NCBI GenBank assembly: GCA_050184225.1
Contig: JBFXAN010000029.1
Span: 1 to 50,994, forward strand
DNA: 50,994 nt
Source: JBFXAN01 sp050184225
Lineage (GTDB): Bacteria > Chloroflexota > Dehalococcoidia > CAUJGQ01
Direction: 5' to 3'
Every line of letters begins with the position of its first letter. Positions within the stretch are counted from its first letter, which is position 1. Of this stretch, positions 1 through 8,467 are shown piece by piece. The position numbers were made by a program, and so were the translations under genes. A model generated the notes under the pieces. The model worked only from the letters and a program-made list of their open reading frames with translations, was not told where the DNA came from and searched no databases.

Positions 1-46
1 ACCAACCGTCGCTTGGGAAAGCCTGGCGGCCCGACGGATTGCGACA

Positions 47-119
47 CCCTGGGAGCGCGGACATCCTGTCCGCCTGTCGTTCGACTCCAAGGCGTACAGG
101 ATGTCCGCGCTCCCAGGGG
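47..119. repeat. Palindromic repeat family 1, copy 1
   Basis: Inverted repeat: the left arm reads CCCTGGGAGCGCGGACATCC and the right arm is its near-perfect reverse complement ending in GCTCCCAGGG, with a variable centre. The same arms recur near 2.99, 14.08 and 17.13 kb. The element lies downstream of the response regulator gene, in otherwise empty sequence. Its translations in several frames are artefacts. Confidence 0.9.
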
Positions 120-198
120 CGGATGTACGATTCAATGCAGGGTGCAGTAAGTACCGTCGCGGGGTCCCTGGAGATTCGATTTTCGTATCAACGTGCGA

Positions 199-624
199 TC
201 ATCGGGCGAATCGCCGGACGGTTTCGCGGGCGCCTTCCATCGGGAGGTGGGCATGGGACTCGACCGCGATGAGCAGGTCTTGGAGACCAAAGGGCTTTCC
301 AAGATAGCCCTGGGCGCCGCTGGCGAGCGCCTGATCCTGCGCCGCAAAGCCGGCAGTCATGACGACCACCGGCGTCTGCGGACCGGCCGTGGCTCGCAAG
401 CGGGACAAAACCTCCCACCCATCCAGGTCCGGCAGATTGACGTCCAGCACAATCAGGTCAGGACGCTGGCGCTCCGCCGTCTCCAGCGCCTCTTCGCCGC
501 TGACGGCGGTGTCCACTGAGTAGCCTTCGCACTCGAGCGCGTCGCGGACAACCGCGAGGATCGTGTGTTCGTCATCCACGACGAGCACGCGCGCGCGCAA
601 ACCGGCGGCAGAATCATCGATCAT
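199..624 (-). CDS. Single-domain response regulator (CheY-like receiver)
   Basis: A 141-residue protein made almost entirely of one receiver domain. VLVVDDEHTIL near the N-terminus carries the acidic pair, DVNLPDLDG carries the phospho-acceptor Asp, VVMTAG holds the conserved Thr, and GYLGKPF holds the conserved Lys. There is no output domain after about residue 125, so it probably acts by protein contact, as a phosphorelay intermediate or regulator of a partner. The ATG is preceded by GGAGG at good spacing. No sensor kinase gene is adjacent, so its partner cannot be named from the window. The family assignment is secure; the pathway is unknown. Confidence 0.92.
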   Translation of the reverse strand: MIDDSAAGLRARVLVVDDEHTILAVVRDALECEGYSVDTAVSGEEALETAERQRPDLIVLDVNLPDLDGWEVLSRLRATAGPQTPVVVMTAGFAAQDQALASGAQGYLGKPFGLQDLLIAVESHAHLPMEGARETVRRFAR

Positions 625-769
625 CGCACAGCCTCCGTCGCCTCCGGCAAGCCCCCTCGCACAAGGGTACCAGCAGGCGCGGTAGGCGTGAACCGGGTCT
701 GATCTATGAATATTCAGACGTTGACATACCGCGCTCGGTTACAGACGGAATATTGGAACCGCCGACGCG

Positions 770-1141
770 CTATGCCGTCAGCGTTCGCGGTTCGACGGCC
801 GCCTCGGAACAGGCGGCATCCGCCACCCATTCCTCTGCCCAGGCGGAAACCGCCTCGACGACACTGCCGAGCGCCCGCCCCTTATCGGTGAGCTGGTAGG
901 TAATGCGGACCGGAGTCTCCGGCACGACGAGTCGCACGACGAGACCCTCCGCCTCGAACTCCTTCAAGCGTTCGGAGAGGAGGCGGTCGCTGAGGCCGGG
1001 AATGGCTGCGGTCAGGTCGCTGAAGCGACAGACGCCGGTCAGGAGCGCCCGCAGAATCACGCCCGACCAGCGGCGGCCGATCAACTCGACGGCCCGGTGG
1101 TAGTACGGACAGAAGGCGGCGGGTTGGTCGTGCCCATCCAT
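770..1141 (-). CDS. HxlR-family winged-helix transcriptional regulator
   Basis: About 123 residues with the HxlR layout: an early Cys (FCPYYHRAVELIGRRW), a winged helix (RFSDLTAAIPGLSDRLLSERLKEFEAEGLV) and the wing ending TYQLTDKGRAL. Members are often redox- or electrophile-responsive repressors using the N-terminal Cys. I chose the ATG at 1141; a TTG six codons upstream is possible but less likely. The gene is divergent from the YceI-pirin-GNAT operon. Two identical-type dyads, CTTAC-N5-GTAAG, lie in the shared promoter region, so it is the obvious candidate to bind them and control both transcripts. Confidence 0.9.
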   Translation of the reverse strand: MDGHDQPAAFCPYYHRAVELIGRRWSGVILRALLTGVCRFSDLTAAIPGLSDRLLSERLKEFEAEGLVVRLVVPETPVRITYQLTDKGRALGSVVEAVSAWAEEWVADAACSEAAVEPRTLTA

Positions 1142-1150
1142 ACTTCCATT

Positions 1151-1165
1151 CTTACGCAATGTAAG
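1151..1165. promoter_or_regulatory. Candidate HxlR operator O1
   Basis: The sequence CTTACGCAATGTAAG is a perfect 5-bp dyad with a 5-bp spacer. It sits just upstream of the -35 box of the YceI promoter and directly upstream of the HxlR start codon. It repeats at 1202-1216. Assignment to the adjacent regulator is inferred from position. Confidence 0.75.
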
Positions 1166-1169
1166 GATC

Positions 1170-1199
1170 TTGACAAGGGTAATCTGACCAAAGTATAGT
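1170..1199 (+). promoter_or_regulatory. Sigma-70 type promoter for the YceI operon
   Basis: TTGACA at 1170-1175 and TATAGT at 1194-1199, separated by 18 bp. One operator lies upstream and one covers the expected transcription start, an arrangement typical of a repressed promoter. Confidence 0.75.
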
Positions 1200-1201
1200 A
1201 A

Positions 1202-1216
1202 CTTACATCAAGTAAG
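1202..1216. promoter_or_regulatory. Candidate HxlR operator O2
   Basis: The sequence CTTACATCAAGTAAG has the same CTTAC-N5-GTAAG dyad as O1 with a different spacer. It starts 3 bp after the -10 box, so bound protein would overlap the start of transcription. Confidence 0.75.
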
Positions 1217-1253
1217 TTTGCTGCCGAGTCCGGCAGCACATAGGGAGAGAGCA

Positions 1254-1799
1254 GTGACGACACAGACAGCAGCCGGCACATGGACGATCGATGGCGCCCA
1301 TTCCGTTGCCGAGTTCGCGGTCAAGCACATGATGGTTTCCACCGTGAAGGGGCGGTTCCACACGATCCGGGGCGACCTCCAGATCGACGAGGTCAATCCG
1401 GCGAACTCGCGTGTGGACGCGGAGATCGAGACAGTCAGCGTTGACACCGGCCAGGAGCAGCGGGACGCGCATCTGCGATCGGATGACTTCTTCGGTTCGG
1501 AGCAGTTTCCGCTGATCACCTTCCACAGCACCGGCGTCGAGCGGGTCGACGACGATGTGTGGAAGGTCCACGGCGAGCTGACGATCCGCGACGTGACCCG
1601 GCCCGTCGTGCTCGAGACAGAGTTCGAGGGTCAGATCCGCGACGCCTTCGGCAAACAACGTGCCGCCTTCAGCGCGACGACGGCGATCAACCGCCGGGAC
1701 TTCGGCCTCAATTGGAACGGCGTCATCGAAGCGGGCGGTGTTGTCGTGCAAGATCGAGTAAAGGTCACGCTGCACATTGCGGCGCTTCGACAGGAATAA
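1254..1799 (+). CDS. YceI family protein
   Basis: About 181 residues of YceI-type lipocalin-like fold: the opening GTWTIDGAHSVAEFAVKHMM, the FFGSEQFPLITFHST block and the closing INRRDFGLNWN motif are all typical. Family members bind isoprenoid or fatty amphiphiles and are often induced by stress. There is no signal peptide with the chosen GTG start, which follows an AGGGAGAG ribosome binding site; this suggests a cytoplasmic protein. It is the first gene after the repressible promoter and is followed by a pirin and an acetyltransferase on the same strand. Confidence 0.93.
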   Translation: MTTQTAAGTWTIDGAHSVAEFAVKHMMVSTVKGRFHTIRGDLQIDEVNPANSRVDAEIETVSVDTGQEQRDAHLRSDDFFGSEQFPLITFHSTGVERVDDDVWKVHGELTIRDVTRPVVLETEFEGQIRDAFGKQRAAFSATTAINRRDFGLNWNGVIEAGGVVVQDRVKVTLHIAALRQE

Positions 1800-1813
1800 C
1801 CTGGTGATTCACT

Positions 1814-1868
1814 ACCACGACACCAAGGCACAACGTTCCACGCAGGCTTGGCGCGCTGGTGTCGTGGT
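1814..1868. repeat. Inverted repeat between the YceI and pirin genes
   Basis: ACCACGACACCA at 1814-1825 pairs perfectly with TGGTGTCGTGGT at 1857-1868 across a 31-bp loop. It shares the GACACCAAGG core with the palindrome at 10753-10812, so both may belong to one short repeat family. It could attenuate or stabilise the operon transcript. Confidence 0.65.
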
Positions 1869-1889
1869 GGTGAGCAAGGACACACGACC

Positions 1890-2621
1890 ATGCCACAGAC
1901 ATTGATTGACATCCGACGGGCGAACGAGCGGTTCGTGAGCAAGACCGGATGGTTGAACTCCCGGCACAGCTTCAGCTTTGCCAATCATTACGACCCGCAG
2001 AACACGCATTTCGGCCTGTTGCTCGTGTCGAACGACGATATCGTTCAGCCTGGGACCGGGTTCATGACGCATCCCCACCGCGACATGGAGATCGTCACCT
2101 GGGTGCTTGATGGCGAGCTCGAACACAAGGACTCAGAGGGTCACGTCGGCTTGATCGTGCCGGGTCAGGCACAGCGGATGTCGGCGGGCCAAGGGATCTT
2201 CCATTCCGAGATCAACTACTCGGCCAGCAACCCCGTGCATTTCGTGCAGATGTGGGTATTGCCGGACACCAACCAGCTAACGCCCAGCTACCAGGAGACA
2301 GACATCAGCGGCCTGATCGACAGCGGCGAGCTGGTGCCGATTGCGTCCGGATCGGGGCACGAGGGCGCCGTCCGCATCCAGCAACGAGACGCGATCCTGT
2401 GGGGCGCGCGGTTACGACCGGGAAGCTCCGTGGCGATTCCGGCAGCACCAGCGCTCCATCTGTACGTCGCCCGGGGACCGGTGGTGATGGAGGGCACGGG
2501 TGAACTTGCCGAGGGGGACGCCGCCCGCATCTCGTGGTCCGACGGCCGGCGTGTTTCGGCTCCAACCGATGGACCGGGCGCGGAGATCCTGGTCTGGGAA
2601 TTCGGGACAGCACGTTCGTAG
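1890..2621 (+). CDS. Pirin family protein (bicupin)
   Basis: A 243-residue pirin. The metal site of the N-terminal cupin is intact: His61 and His63 in HPHRDME, and His105 and Glu107 in the HSE motif. The N-terminal RHSFSFANHYDPQNTHFG block is diagnostic. Some pirins oxidise quercetin, others act as redox-sensing cofactors, so the substrate is open. The ATG at 1890 follows AAGGA. It lies between YceI and an acetyltransferase in what looks like one operon controlled by the HxlR regulator, which would suit a redox or electrophile response. Confidence 0.93.
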   Translation: MPQTLIDIRRANERFVSKTGWLNSRHSFSFANHYDPQNTHFGLLLVSNDDIVQPGTGFMTHPHRDMEIVTWVLDGELEHKDSEGHVGLIVPGQAQRMSAGQGIFHSEINYSASNPVHFVQMWVLPDTNQLTPSYQETDISGLIDSGELVPIASGSGHEGAVRIQQRDAILWGARLRPGSSVAIPAAPALHLYVARGPVVMEGTGELAEGDAARISWSDGRRVSAPTDGPGAEILVWEFGTARS

Positions 2622-2633
2622 ACGGAGAGACTG

Positions 2634-2924
2634 ATGGCTGAGAACGAGATCGTGGTGGAGAACAACGAGCGAGCGCAGCGTTATGAAACCGTGGTGGATG
2701 GACATCGCGCGGTCATCGAGTACCGGCGGGAGGGTGAACGGATCACCTACCTGCACACGGAAGTACCGAAGGCGCTGGAGGGACGGGGCATCGGCAGCGC
2801 GCTCGCCCGCGCGGCGCTCGATGATGCTCGCGCTCACAATTTGACCGTTGTGCCGATCTGCCCGTTCGTACGGGAGTACATTCGCCGGCATTCTGAGTAT
2901 GAGTCGCTGGTGCAACCGGCGTAA
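2634..2924 (+). CDS. Small GNAT-like N-acetyltransferase (COG2388/YidJ type)
   Basis: A 96-residue minimal acetyltransferase fold: EYRREGERITYLHTEVP strand region, the acetyl-CoA loop EGRGIGSALARAALDDAR, then VVPICPFVREYIRRHSEY with the conserved Cys. This matches the short YidJ-type family, whose substrates are mostly unknown. It starts 12 bp after the pirin stop with a GGAGAG ribosome binding site, so it is the third gene of the operon. Confidence 0.9.
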   Translation: MAENEIVVENNERAQRYETVVDGHRAVIEYRREGERITYLHTEVPKALEGRGIGSALARAALDDARAHNLTVVPICPFVREYIRRHSEYESLVQPA

Positions 2925-2986
2925 CCAGATTCGTTCATCACCTAGGCGACAAAGCACTCGGATTGCCGTACGGTCCGGTGCACGCA

Positions 2987-3059
2987 CCCTGGGAGCGCGG
3001 ACATCTTGTCCGCATGACTAGCAAACGACCGGTGGACAGGATGTCCGCGCTCCCAGGGG
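2987..3059. repeat. Palindromic repeat family 1, copy 2
   Basis: Same arms as copy 1: CCCTGGGAGCGCGGACATC on the left and the reverse complement ending GCTCCCAGGG on the right, with a different centre. It follows the GNAT gene, where it could act as a transcript end. Confidence 0.9.
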
Positions 3060-3199
3060 CGGACTCTCCGCTATCGTCGCACTTCTATATCTGCCATGCA
3101 CAGCATCAATGCCGAAGTGGTTGCTTCGTGTCGGACCGACACTTATCCTCTGATTGTGCGGAATTGCACAAAGTGACGATGAGGTAAAGGAGGTCCGGA

Positions 3200-3349
3200 A
3201 TGTCGACTCGTGTGTGTACGATGTGCGGGGAGGTATTGAACAGTAAGGACGGCGAACGCTCGACGTGCCTGCTCTGCCTCCATCGGACGGTCCCGCAGGA
3301 GCGGGTTACACTCACCCGGCGCCTGTCAGGGCTGATCGACTCGGCCTGA
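3200..3349 (+). CDS. 49-residue zinc-ribbon-like protein
   Basis: A short ORF that is easy to miss. It has a near-consensus ribosome binding site (AAAGGAGGT, 7 bases before the ATG) and is followed by a strong terminator. The product carries two CxxC knuckles, Cys6-Thr-Met-Cys9 and Cys23-Leu-Leu-Cys26, spaced as in a zinc ribbon, then a basic helix (RVTLTRRLSGLIDSA). Such small ribbons often bind nucleic acid or a protein partner. I do not recognise the family. Confidence 0.7.
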   Translation: MSTRVCTMCGEVLNSKDGERSTCLLCLHRTVPQERVTLTRRLSGLIDSA

Positions 3350-3374
3350 CAATCGACGACCAACCCATCGACTA

Positions 3375-3417
3375 CCGGACCCGTCCTCCCATCTCTGGAC
3401 GGGTCCGGTTCATTTTT
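3375..3417 (+). terminator. Rho-independent terminator
   Basis: Perfect 12-bp stem CCGGACCCGTCC / GGACGGGTCCGG with a 10-base loop, followed by TTCATTTTT. It closes the small zinc-ribbon gene and faces the end of the ROK kinase gene, so it may also work from the other side. Confidence 0.9.
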
Positions 3418-3453
3418 CGCGCCGCGGTGCATCCAGCGGGGCGTGATCGGCGA

Positions 3454-4422
3454 TCAGATCAGCGCCCGTGCGAGGGCAAGGGCGCCCATGGCGGCAGCGC
3501 GACCACCGAGCGCCGCCGGAACCACGCGCACATGCGCCACCGGTCCGGCGAAGGCATTGGCACGCATCGTCTCCATCGCCGGATCGAGCAGCGGCGGCCC
3601 GATCTGGGCAGTGCCGCCGCCAATGACGATCAGGTCCGGGTTAAAGATGTTGACAATGTCTGCCAGACCGAGGCCGAGCGCGTGCGCGGCCCGGCCGATG
3701 ATCGCGCGCGCGACCGGATCGCCGTCAGCGGCAGCCTGGGCAACATGCTCGGCGGCAACGCCATTTCGACCAGCGTATCGGGCGATGCTGGTCGGACGGC
3801 CCGCGACAATTGCTTCGGCGGCACGGGCAGCGATCGCGGTACCGGAAGCAAACACTTCGAGGCAACCCCGCCGTCCACAGCCACAGAGTGGGCCGGTTTC
3901 ATCGACCACGACATGACCGAGCTCTCCGGCGGCGCCGCTCGCGCCCCGGTACAGCTGTCCATCGAGGATGAGACCGGCGCCAATGCCCGTTGAAACGGTC
4001 AGATAGATCATGTGCCGCGCGCCGCGACCGGCGCCGAAGAGGAACTCGCCCAAACCGGCGGCGTTCGCATCGTTCTCCAGCACGGCCGGGCAGCCGAAGA
4101 TCGCGCTCAACCGGCCGCCGAGCGGCACGTTTCGCCAACCCGGAAGGTTTGGGGCATGGAGAATCAGGCCGCGCTCGACATCGATCGGACCGGGCGCGGC
4201 GACGCCAATGGCGGCAAGCCGGCGATCTCCTGTGGTCACCGCGGTGGCCGCCGCGTTGATCGATTCGGCGATCCGGCCGATGACGGCGTCCGCTCCTCGT
4301 TCGACCTCGGTCGGCCGATAGTCGTCGGCGAGCGGTGCGCATTCCCGATCGGATACGACGGAGTAGATCTTGGTACCACCCAGATCGACCGCACCGAGCC
4401 GCGCTTCGGGAGAGTCGCTCAT
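3454..4422 (-). CDS. ROK family sugar kinase (probable glucokinase)
   Basis: A 322-residue ROK kinase. Seen: ATP-binding DLGGTK near residue 14, the catalytic Asp in VLENDANAAGLGEF, the ROK zinc motif CGCGRRGCLE, and the ExGH-type block GELGHVVVDE. These support phosphorylation of glucose or a related hexose in the cytoplasm. The ATG overlaps the glgA stop by 4 bases (ATGA), so it is translationally coupled to glycogen synthase. The pair fits channelling of glucose into or out of storage polymer. Specificity for glucose over N-acetylhexosamine is inferred. Confidence 0.9.
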   Translation of the reverse strand: MSDSPEARLGAVDLGGTKIYSVVSDRECAPLADDYRPTEVERGADAVIGRIAESINAAATAVTTGDRRLAAIGVAAPGPIDVERGLILHAPNLPGWRNVPLGGRLSAIFGCPAVLENDANAAGLGEFLFGAGRGARHMIYLTVSTGIGAGLILDGQLYRGASGAAGELGHVVVDETGPLCGCGRRGCLEVFASGTAIAARAAEAIVAGRPTSIARYAGRNGVAAEHVAQAAADGDPVARAIIGRAAHALGLGLADIVNIFNPDLIVIGGGTAQIGPPLLDPAMETMRANAFAGPVAHVRVVPAALGGRAAAMGALALARALI

Positions 4423-5852
4423 CGTCGCTGCGCCCGCTCGCGCACGCGCTCATACAGCCGCACGTACTTCGTTGCCGCTTCGTCCCAGGTAAAGTCCCGC
4501 GTCATCCCGCGCCGCATGATCGCGCGCCAGCGCTCGCGATCACGATAGGCCCGGATCGCCCGACGCAGCGCCGCATCGAGCGCATCGACGTCGGCGGCCT
4601 CGAACTGGAAGCCGGTGCCGTCGCCGGGACTGGCGTCATCATCCACGACCGTATCGGCCAGACCGCCGGTGCGGCGGACGACGGGAACGGCGCCGTAGCG
4701 CATCGCGATCATCTGCCCCAAGCCGCACGGCTCGTATCGCGAGGGCATGAGGAAGAGGTCGGCCCCAGCGTAGACTCGTTGGCCGAGCGGCGGATTGAAG
4801 TCGAATATCGCCCGAACGTTCTCCGGGAAATCGCGGGCAAGCTCCGCAAGTTGCTCCTCGTATTCACGATCGCCGGTGCCGAGCACGACGAATTGCAGCG
4901 GTGTGTCCTCAAGGACGCGGGCGATCGCGCCGGCGGCAAGGTCGACTCCTTTTTGCCAGAAGAGCCGATTGACTATCCCGATCAGAGGAATATTCGGATC
5001 GACCGGCAGACCCGCCTCTCGCTGGAGGACAGCTTTATCCTCGCGCTTGGGCGCCGAGTTGCGGGCCGAGAAGTTGGCGGCGAGATGTGGGTCGCGCGAC
5101 GGGTCAAACAGCTCGGTGTCGAGGCCGTTGGTGATACCGCTGAGATCGTCGGCGCGGAGCCGGAGCAGCGCGTCAAGGTCCGCGCCGTATTCCGGCGTGA
5201 GGATCTCGCGCGCATACGTGGGGCTGACGGTGCTGATCAGGTCGGCCGTGGCGATGCCGAGGGCCATGGCACTCAGGAGGACCGAGCGATCGATGCCGGC
5301 GACCTGCGGGATCGTCAGGTCATTTGCCAGGGCAAAGTCCGTGTCGAAGTCGCCGCGGAAGTTGAGGTTATGGATCGTGTAGAGGAGGCCGGTTGCGGCA
5401 AGTGGCTGGGCTGGATCGGCATCCAGCCGCGCGGCGGCGAAGGCGGTGTGCCAATCGTGCAGATGGAGCACTTCGACCGGCCAGTCGAGCTCGGGGACCA
5501 TGGCGAGGACAGCGTCGGAAAAGAAGAGGAAGCGCTGGTTATCGTCCGGCTCGCCGTAGATCTGCGGCCGCTCGAACAGGTCCATCGCTTCGACGAGATA
5601 GACGGTCAGTCCGTCGACGACGCCCTGCCAGAGCGAGGCGAGTTCCGGTCCACGGGGCGTCTGCACCGGCACGTCGGCGAGAACACGGGCGAAACCGCGC
5701 GCCGCCGTGTCGATGCCGGCGTGGAGCGGCAGAATCACCCGCGCATCGTGCCCGGTGCGATTGAGGGCATGGGGAAGGGAACCAATCACATCGGCGAGGC
5801 CGCCGACTTTGGCGAGCGGGCTCATCTCCGCCGCGACCAAGAGCACGCGCAT
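4419..5852 (-). CDS. glgA: Glycogen synthase (ADP-glucose type, GT5)
   Basis: 477 residues, the usual length for bacterial GlgA. The N-terminal MRVLLVAAEMSPLAKVGGLADV contains the ADP-glucose-binding K-x-G-G-L loop. The C-terminal MPSRYEPCGLGQMIAMRYG block with the following RRTGGLADTV is the GT-B donor-site signature. The start at 5852 is preceded by GGAG and begins exactly at the conserved N-terminal strand; longer readings add only unrelated residues. It is followed by the overlapping ROK kinase. It elongates alpha-1,4-glucan from ADP-glucose. Confidence 0.95.
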   Translation of the reverse strand: MRVLLVAAEMSPLAKVGGLADVIGSLPHALNRTGHDARVILPLHAGIDTAARGFARVLADVPVQTPRGPELASLWQGVVDGLTVYLVEAMDLFERPQIYGEPDDNQRFLFFSDAVLAMVPELDWPVEVLHLHDWHTAFAAARLDADPAQPLAATGLLYTIHNLNFRGDFDTDFALANDLTIPQVAGIDRSVLLSAMALGIATADLISTVSPTYAREILTPEYGADLDALLRLRADDLSGITNGLDTELFDPSRDPHLAANFSARNSAPKREDKAVLQREAGLPVDPNIPLIGIVNRLFWQKGVDLAAGAIARVLEDTPLQFVVLGTGDREYEEQLAELARDFPENVRAIFDFNPPLGQRVYAGADLFLMPSRYEPCGLGQMIAMRYGAVPVVRRTGGLADTVVDDDASPGDGTGFQFEAADVDALDAALRRAIRAYRDRERWRAIMRRGMTRDFTWDEAATKYVRLYERVRERAQRR

Positions 5853-6044
5853 GGGAACTCCGTGAGTCAGCTGCCGAGGTGGGGACAGCCGGGGCTTCTT
5901 CGAATGTATCAGCGACAGGCCGCCACACGCCACGTGACGTGAACGCATCGCCTGATGCGCCGGGAGTTGAACAGAAGTTGACCGTCCGGTCTGTTTTCAT
6001 CAACATTACCTAACAAAGCACTCCCGTCCGGTGTAATCCAACCG

Positions 6045-7172
6045 ATGCTGTTCTTGATGCGTGTGTCTCGTTCTCCCCTCGTCTTCGGCTGCCTGCTCGC
6101 CCTGGTTCTGACCGCGGTCATGAGCGCGGCGTGCGCTCGTCCGGACGACCTTTCGGTCGATGTGATCCAGCTTTTTCAGGAGGAGCCGGTACCGACAGAC
6201 GTCGCACACGTTGAGGAGGAACCGCCACCGCCGCCCGCTGTTGGCCTCCTCGATGGGATTCCGTTCGGCGAAACGGATGCGCTGGCGGGGGCGCGCCCGC
6301 CGGTGGCGGTGATGATCGACAATCTGCCCGGCGGTTCTCGGCCACAGATCGGGCTGGACCGGGCCGATCTGGTCTTCGAGTTGCTGGTCGAGGGCGGCAT
6401 CACCCGGTTCATGGCCATCTATCTGCATCACGACGCCGGCGTGATCGAACCGGTGCGGTCCGCCCGGACGCCCTCGGTGCTCTTTGCCCGCGAGCTGGGC
6501 GCGGTGATGGCACACGCGGGCTCGGCTGAGTTGGACGGCGACGCCGATGCCGCTCAGCAGCTGTACGACCTGGGCGTGCCCCACATCGACTACGACGCCG
6601 ACCGGCAGCCGTTCTGGCTAGACCGTCGCCGCTTCCCGCCGCACAACGTCGCCACGAGCACGGAGTTGATCCGGAATCGGGCAGCGGACTGGGGCGTAAC
6701 CGAGCCAAGCGCCGCCGCCTCGTGGCTGTTCAAGGATGACCACGCCGAAACCAACCTGATCAGCGCCGCCGCGCAGCACGTCAGCTACAACTTCGCCCTG
6801 CGGGTTGGGGTACAACCGGCCTTCGCCGGCGGCTGGACCTACGACGCGGGCAGCAACAGCTATCGGCGCGCGATGGCCGGCGTGCCGCACGTCGATGGGC
6901 TGACCGGCAATCAACTGACGTTCAAGAACGTCGTCCTCCAGGTGATGCCCGCCCGGATCGCCAGCCGTGAGGGGCACGTCGTTTACAGCCAGATCGGCGA
7001 GGGCCAGGCCTATGTCTTCCTGGACGGCCGGATGATCGACGCCGTCTGGAGCAAGGCGTCGCCGGAGGATCGCACGCGTTATTGGGATCGGAACGGCGCC
7101 GAGGTTCAGTTCAATCGAGGCGCGACCTGGATTGCACTGATTCCCACCGGTTCGCCCTACTCCTGGCGATAG
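6045..7172 (+). CDS. DUF3048 lipoprotein (YerB-like), paralogue 1
   Basis: 375 residues. The N-terminus is a signal peptide with a lipobox, SAAC at Cys29, so it should be a lipid-anchored exported protein. A Pro-rich linker (about residues 55-65) leads into the DUF3048 domain with MIDNLPGGSRPQIGLDRADL and ELLVEGGITRFMAIYL. The C-terminal part, with FNRGATWIALIPTG, is the second conserved block. It closely resembles the protein at 18656-19702. B. subtilis YerB is the known relative; the biochemical role is unresolved. No clear ribosome binding site precedes either in-frame ATG (6045, 6057). Confidence 0.9.
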   Translation: MLFLMRVSRSPLVFGCLLALVLTAVMSAACARPDDLSVDVIQLFQEEPVPTDVAHVEEEPPPPPAVGLLDGIPFGETDALAGARPPVAVMIDNLPGGSRPQIGLDRADLVFELLVEGGITRFMAIYLHHDAGVIEPVRSARTPSVLFARELGAVMAHAGSAELDGDADAAQQLYDLGVPHIDYDADRQPFWLDRRRFPPHNVATSTELIRNRAADWGVTEPSAAASWLFKDDHAETNLISAAAQHVSYNFALRVGVQPAFAGGWTYDAGSNSYRRAMAGVPHVDGLTGNQLTFKNVVLQVMPARIASREGHVVYSQIGEGQAYVFLDGRMIDAVWSKASPEDRTRYWDRNGAEVQFNRGATWIALIPTGSPYSWR

Positions 7173-7950
7173 CCAAAAGCGTTCATATGTTGCGGATGTT
7201 GAAGCCAGTAGTCGCCTCATTGCGAGGGTATGAGGTTTTCGTAACTCCTGGCTGCGGAGTGCCCAAGAATAGCTGTAGGGTTCTCCAACCCAGTGGCATA
7301 GAGACATGCCCCACAGATATAACCGGACTCTATCAGCGTGGTTTTTGCGGTCGGCGAAAGAGCCCTCGGACTCTGCCGAGCAAATGCTCGGCTAGCCGGC
7401 CTTCATTTTGCCTGGTTACTGAAGAATTCAAACTCGCTCCTGATCTTCGAAGTTATGAGGACGTGCGACCGGGGGTCGTTGCACTCCCATTTCCTCTGCA
7501 CCGCCCAGCAACACCAATCTGCCACCCACAGGCAAGGATCGCTGGCACCCGCCCATGAGCCACCCACGTCGGGATTGTCGGCGCCACTTGGTACACGACG
7601 TCCTCTACCGCCGTCCTAAACCTCGCGCGCAGGCTTTTCGTACCAAGGGCGGCAGCGATGACCAGAACCTCGTCGCCCAGCTTCGCCACCTGGCGCACGA
7701 CATACTCGAAGTACAGAAATCAAACCTCTTTATAGAACCGTGACTGGTCAGCTTGCAGATGCGGCGCCACGTTCGCCTTGTTGAAGACGCTCATATCCAC
7801 ACGGAAGTCCAATTCTTGGAGTGCCGCGAATACCCTGTCCCGTACGGCCTGTAGTTCCTCGGTTGCATGGAGGTCAACAGTCGCCTGGTCCGCGCACTCC
7901 CATGCCAACTGCCGCCGCAGCGCCAGGAGTGCGTCTCCTATGGAGCAATC

Positions 7951-7977
7951 GGTAGTGGGTTAGCTTCAATCGCGGTC
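7951..7977. repeat. Terminal inverted repeat, left
   Basis: 27 bp, 23 of which match the reverse complement of 8468-8494. The mismatches are scattered, which suggests an old or cross-mobilised copy. Confidence 0.82.
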
Positions 7978-7978
7978 A

Positions 7979-8329
7979 TCAAAAGTCCTGCTCGCCCCAC
8001 CCTCCACCCAAGTAGTACCGCGCCATAACGGGAACGCCTGTATGCGCGCTGAGTACTTCACAAAGCCTTTCCACATCAGGATGAAGCCCTCTGTCGAGAT
8101 GGCGTGTCACAAATATCCTCGTGTATTGGCCGGATCGCCCTTGCAATTGAATCAGTACGCCTGCAACCTTCCAGTTTCGCACGATATTGTTCTGGCCGAT
8201 GAAATCGCTGGCCCAGTCCCTCCCTTGCGAAGCCGCGAAGTCAACTACAATGCTTTCAATTGTTGGTATGACTTTCGCGAGCCGAGCATTCCGTTCTTCC
8301 GACGACTCAAATCCATATCGCGATGGCAT
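7979..8329 (-). CDS. 116-residue protein of unknown function carried by the 544-bp element
   Basis: ATG start with upstream GGAG. The stop codon ends one base inside the left terminal repeat, so the gene fills most of the element. The protein has a charged N-terminal helix (ERNARLAKVIPTIESIVVDF), a central region with alternating hydrophobics (VAGVLIQLQGRSGQYTRIFVTRHL), a helix (DVERLCEVLSAHTG) and a short end, YYLGGGWGEQDF. There is no DDE or HUH motif, no helix-turn-helix and no Cys cluster, so it does not look like a transposase. It could be a passenger gene. I do not recognise it. Confidence 0.6.
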   Translation of the reverse strand: MPSRYGFESSEERNARLAKVIPTIESIVVDFAASQGRDWASDFIGQNNIVRNWKVAGVLIQLQGRSGQYTRIFVTRHLDRGLHPDVERLCEVLSAHTGVPVMARYYLGGGWGEQDF

Positions 8330-8467
8330 AGCGAACTCCGTTATGCCGTGGTGGAGACCTGTATGCCGCCTCCCCCGTTAGACCGTTCTTCTCACTGCTC
8401 GGAGAGAGGAAGGTAACATATCGGCAACGCTCCCCTACCGACGGCGGACGAAATCGCGGGGCTGCTC

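Noticed and set aside
4335..5942. Plus-strand open frame of about 535 codons
   Set aside because: Antisense shadow of glgA with biased composition.
8370..8390. GTTAGAC/GTCTAAC heptamer resembling an integron attC core site
   Set aside because: No partner core site or paired L boxes at the right distance, and no integrase in the window.
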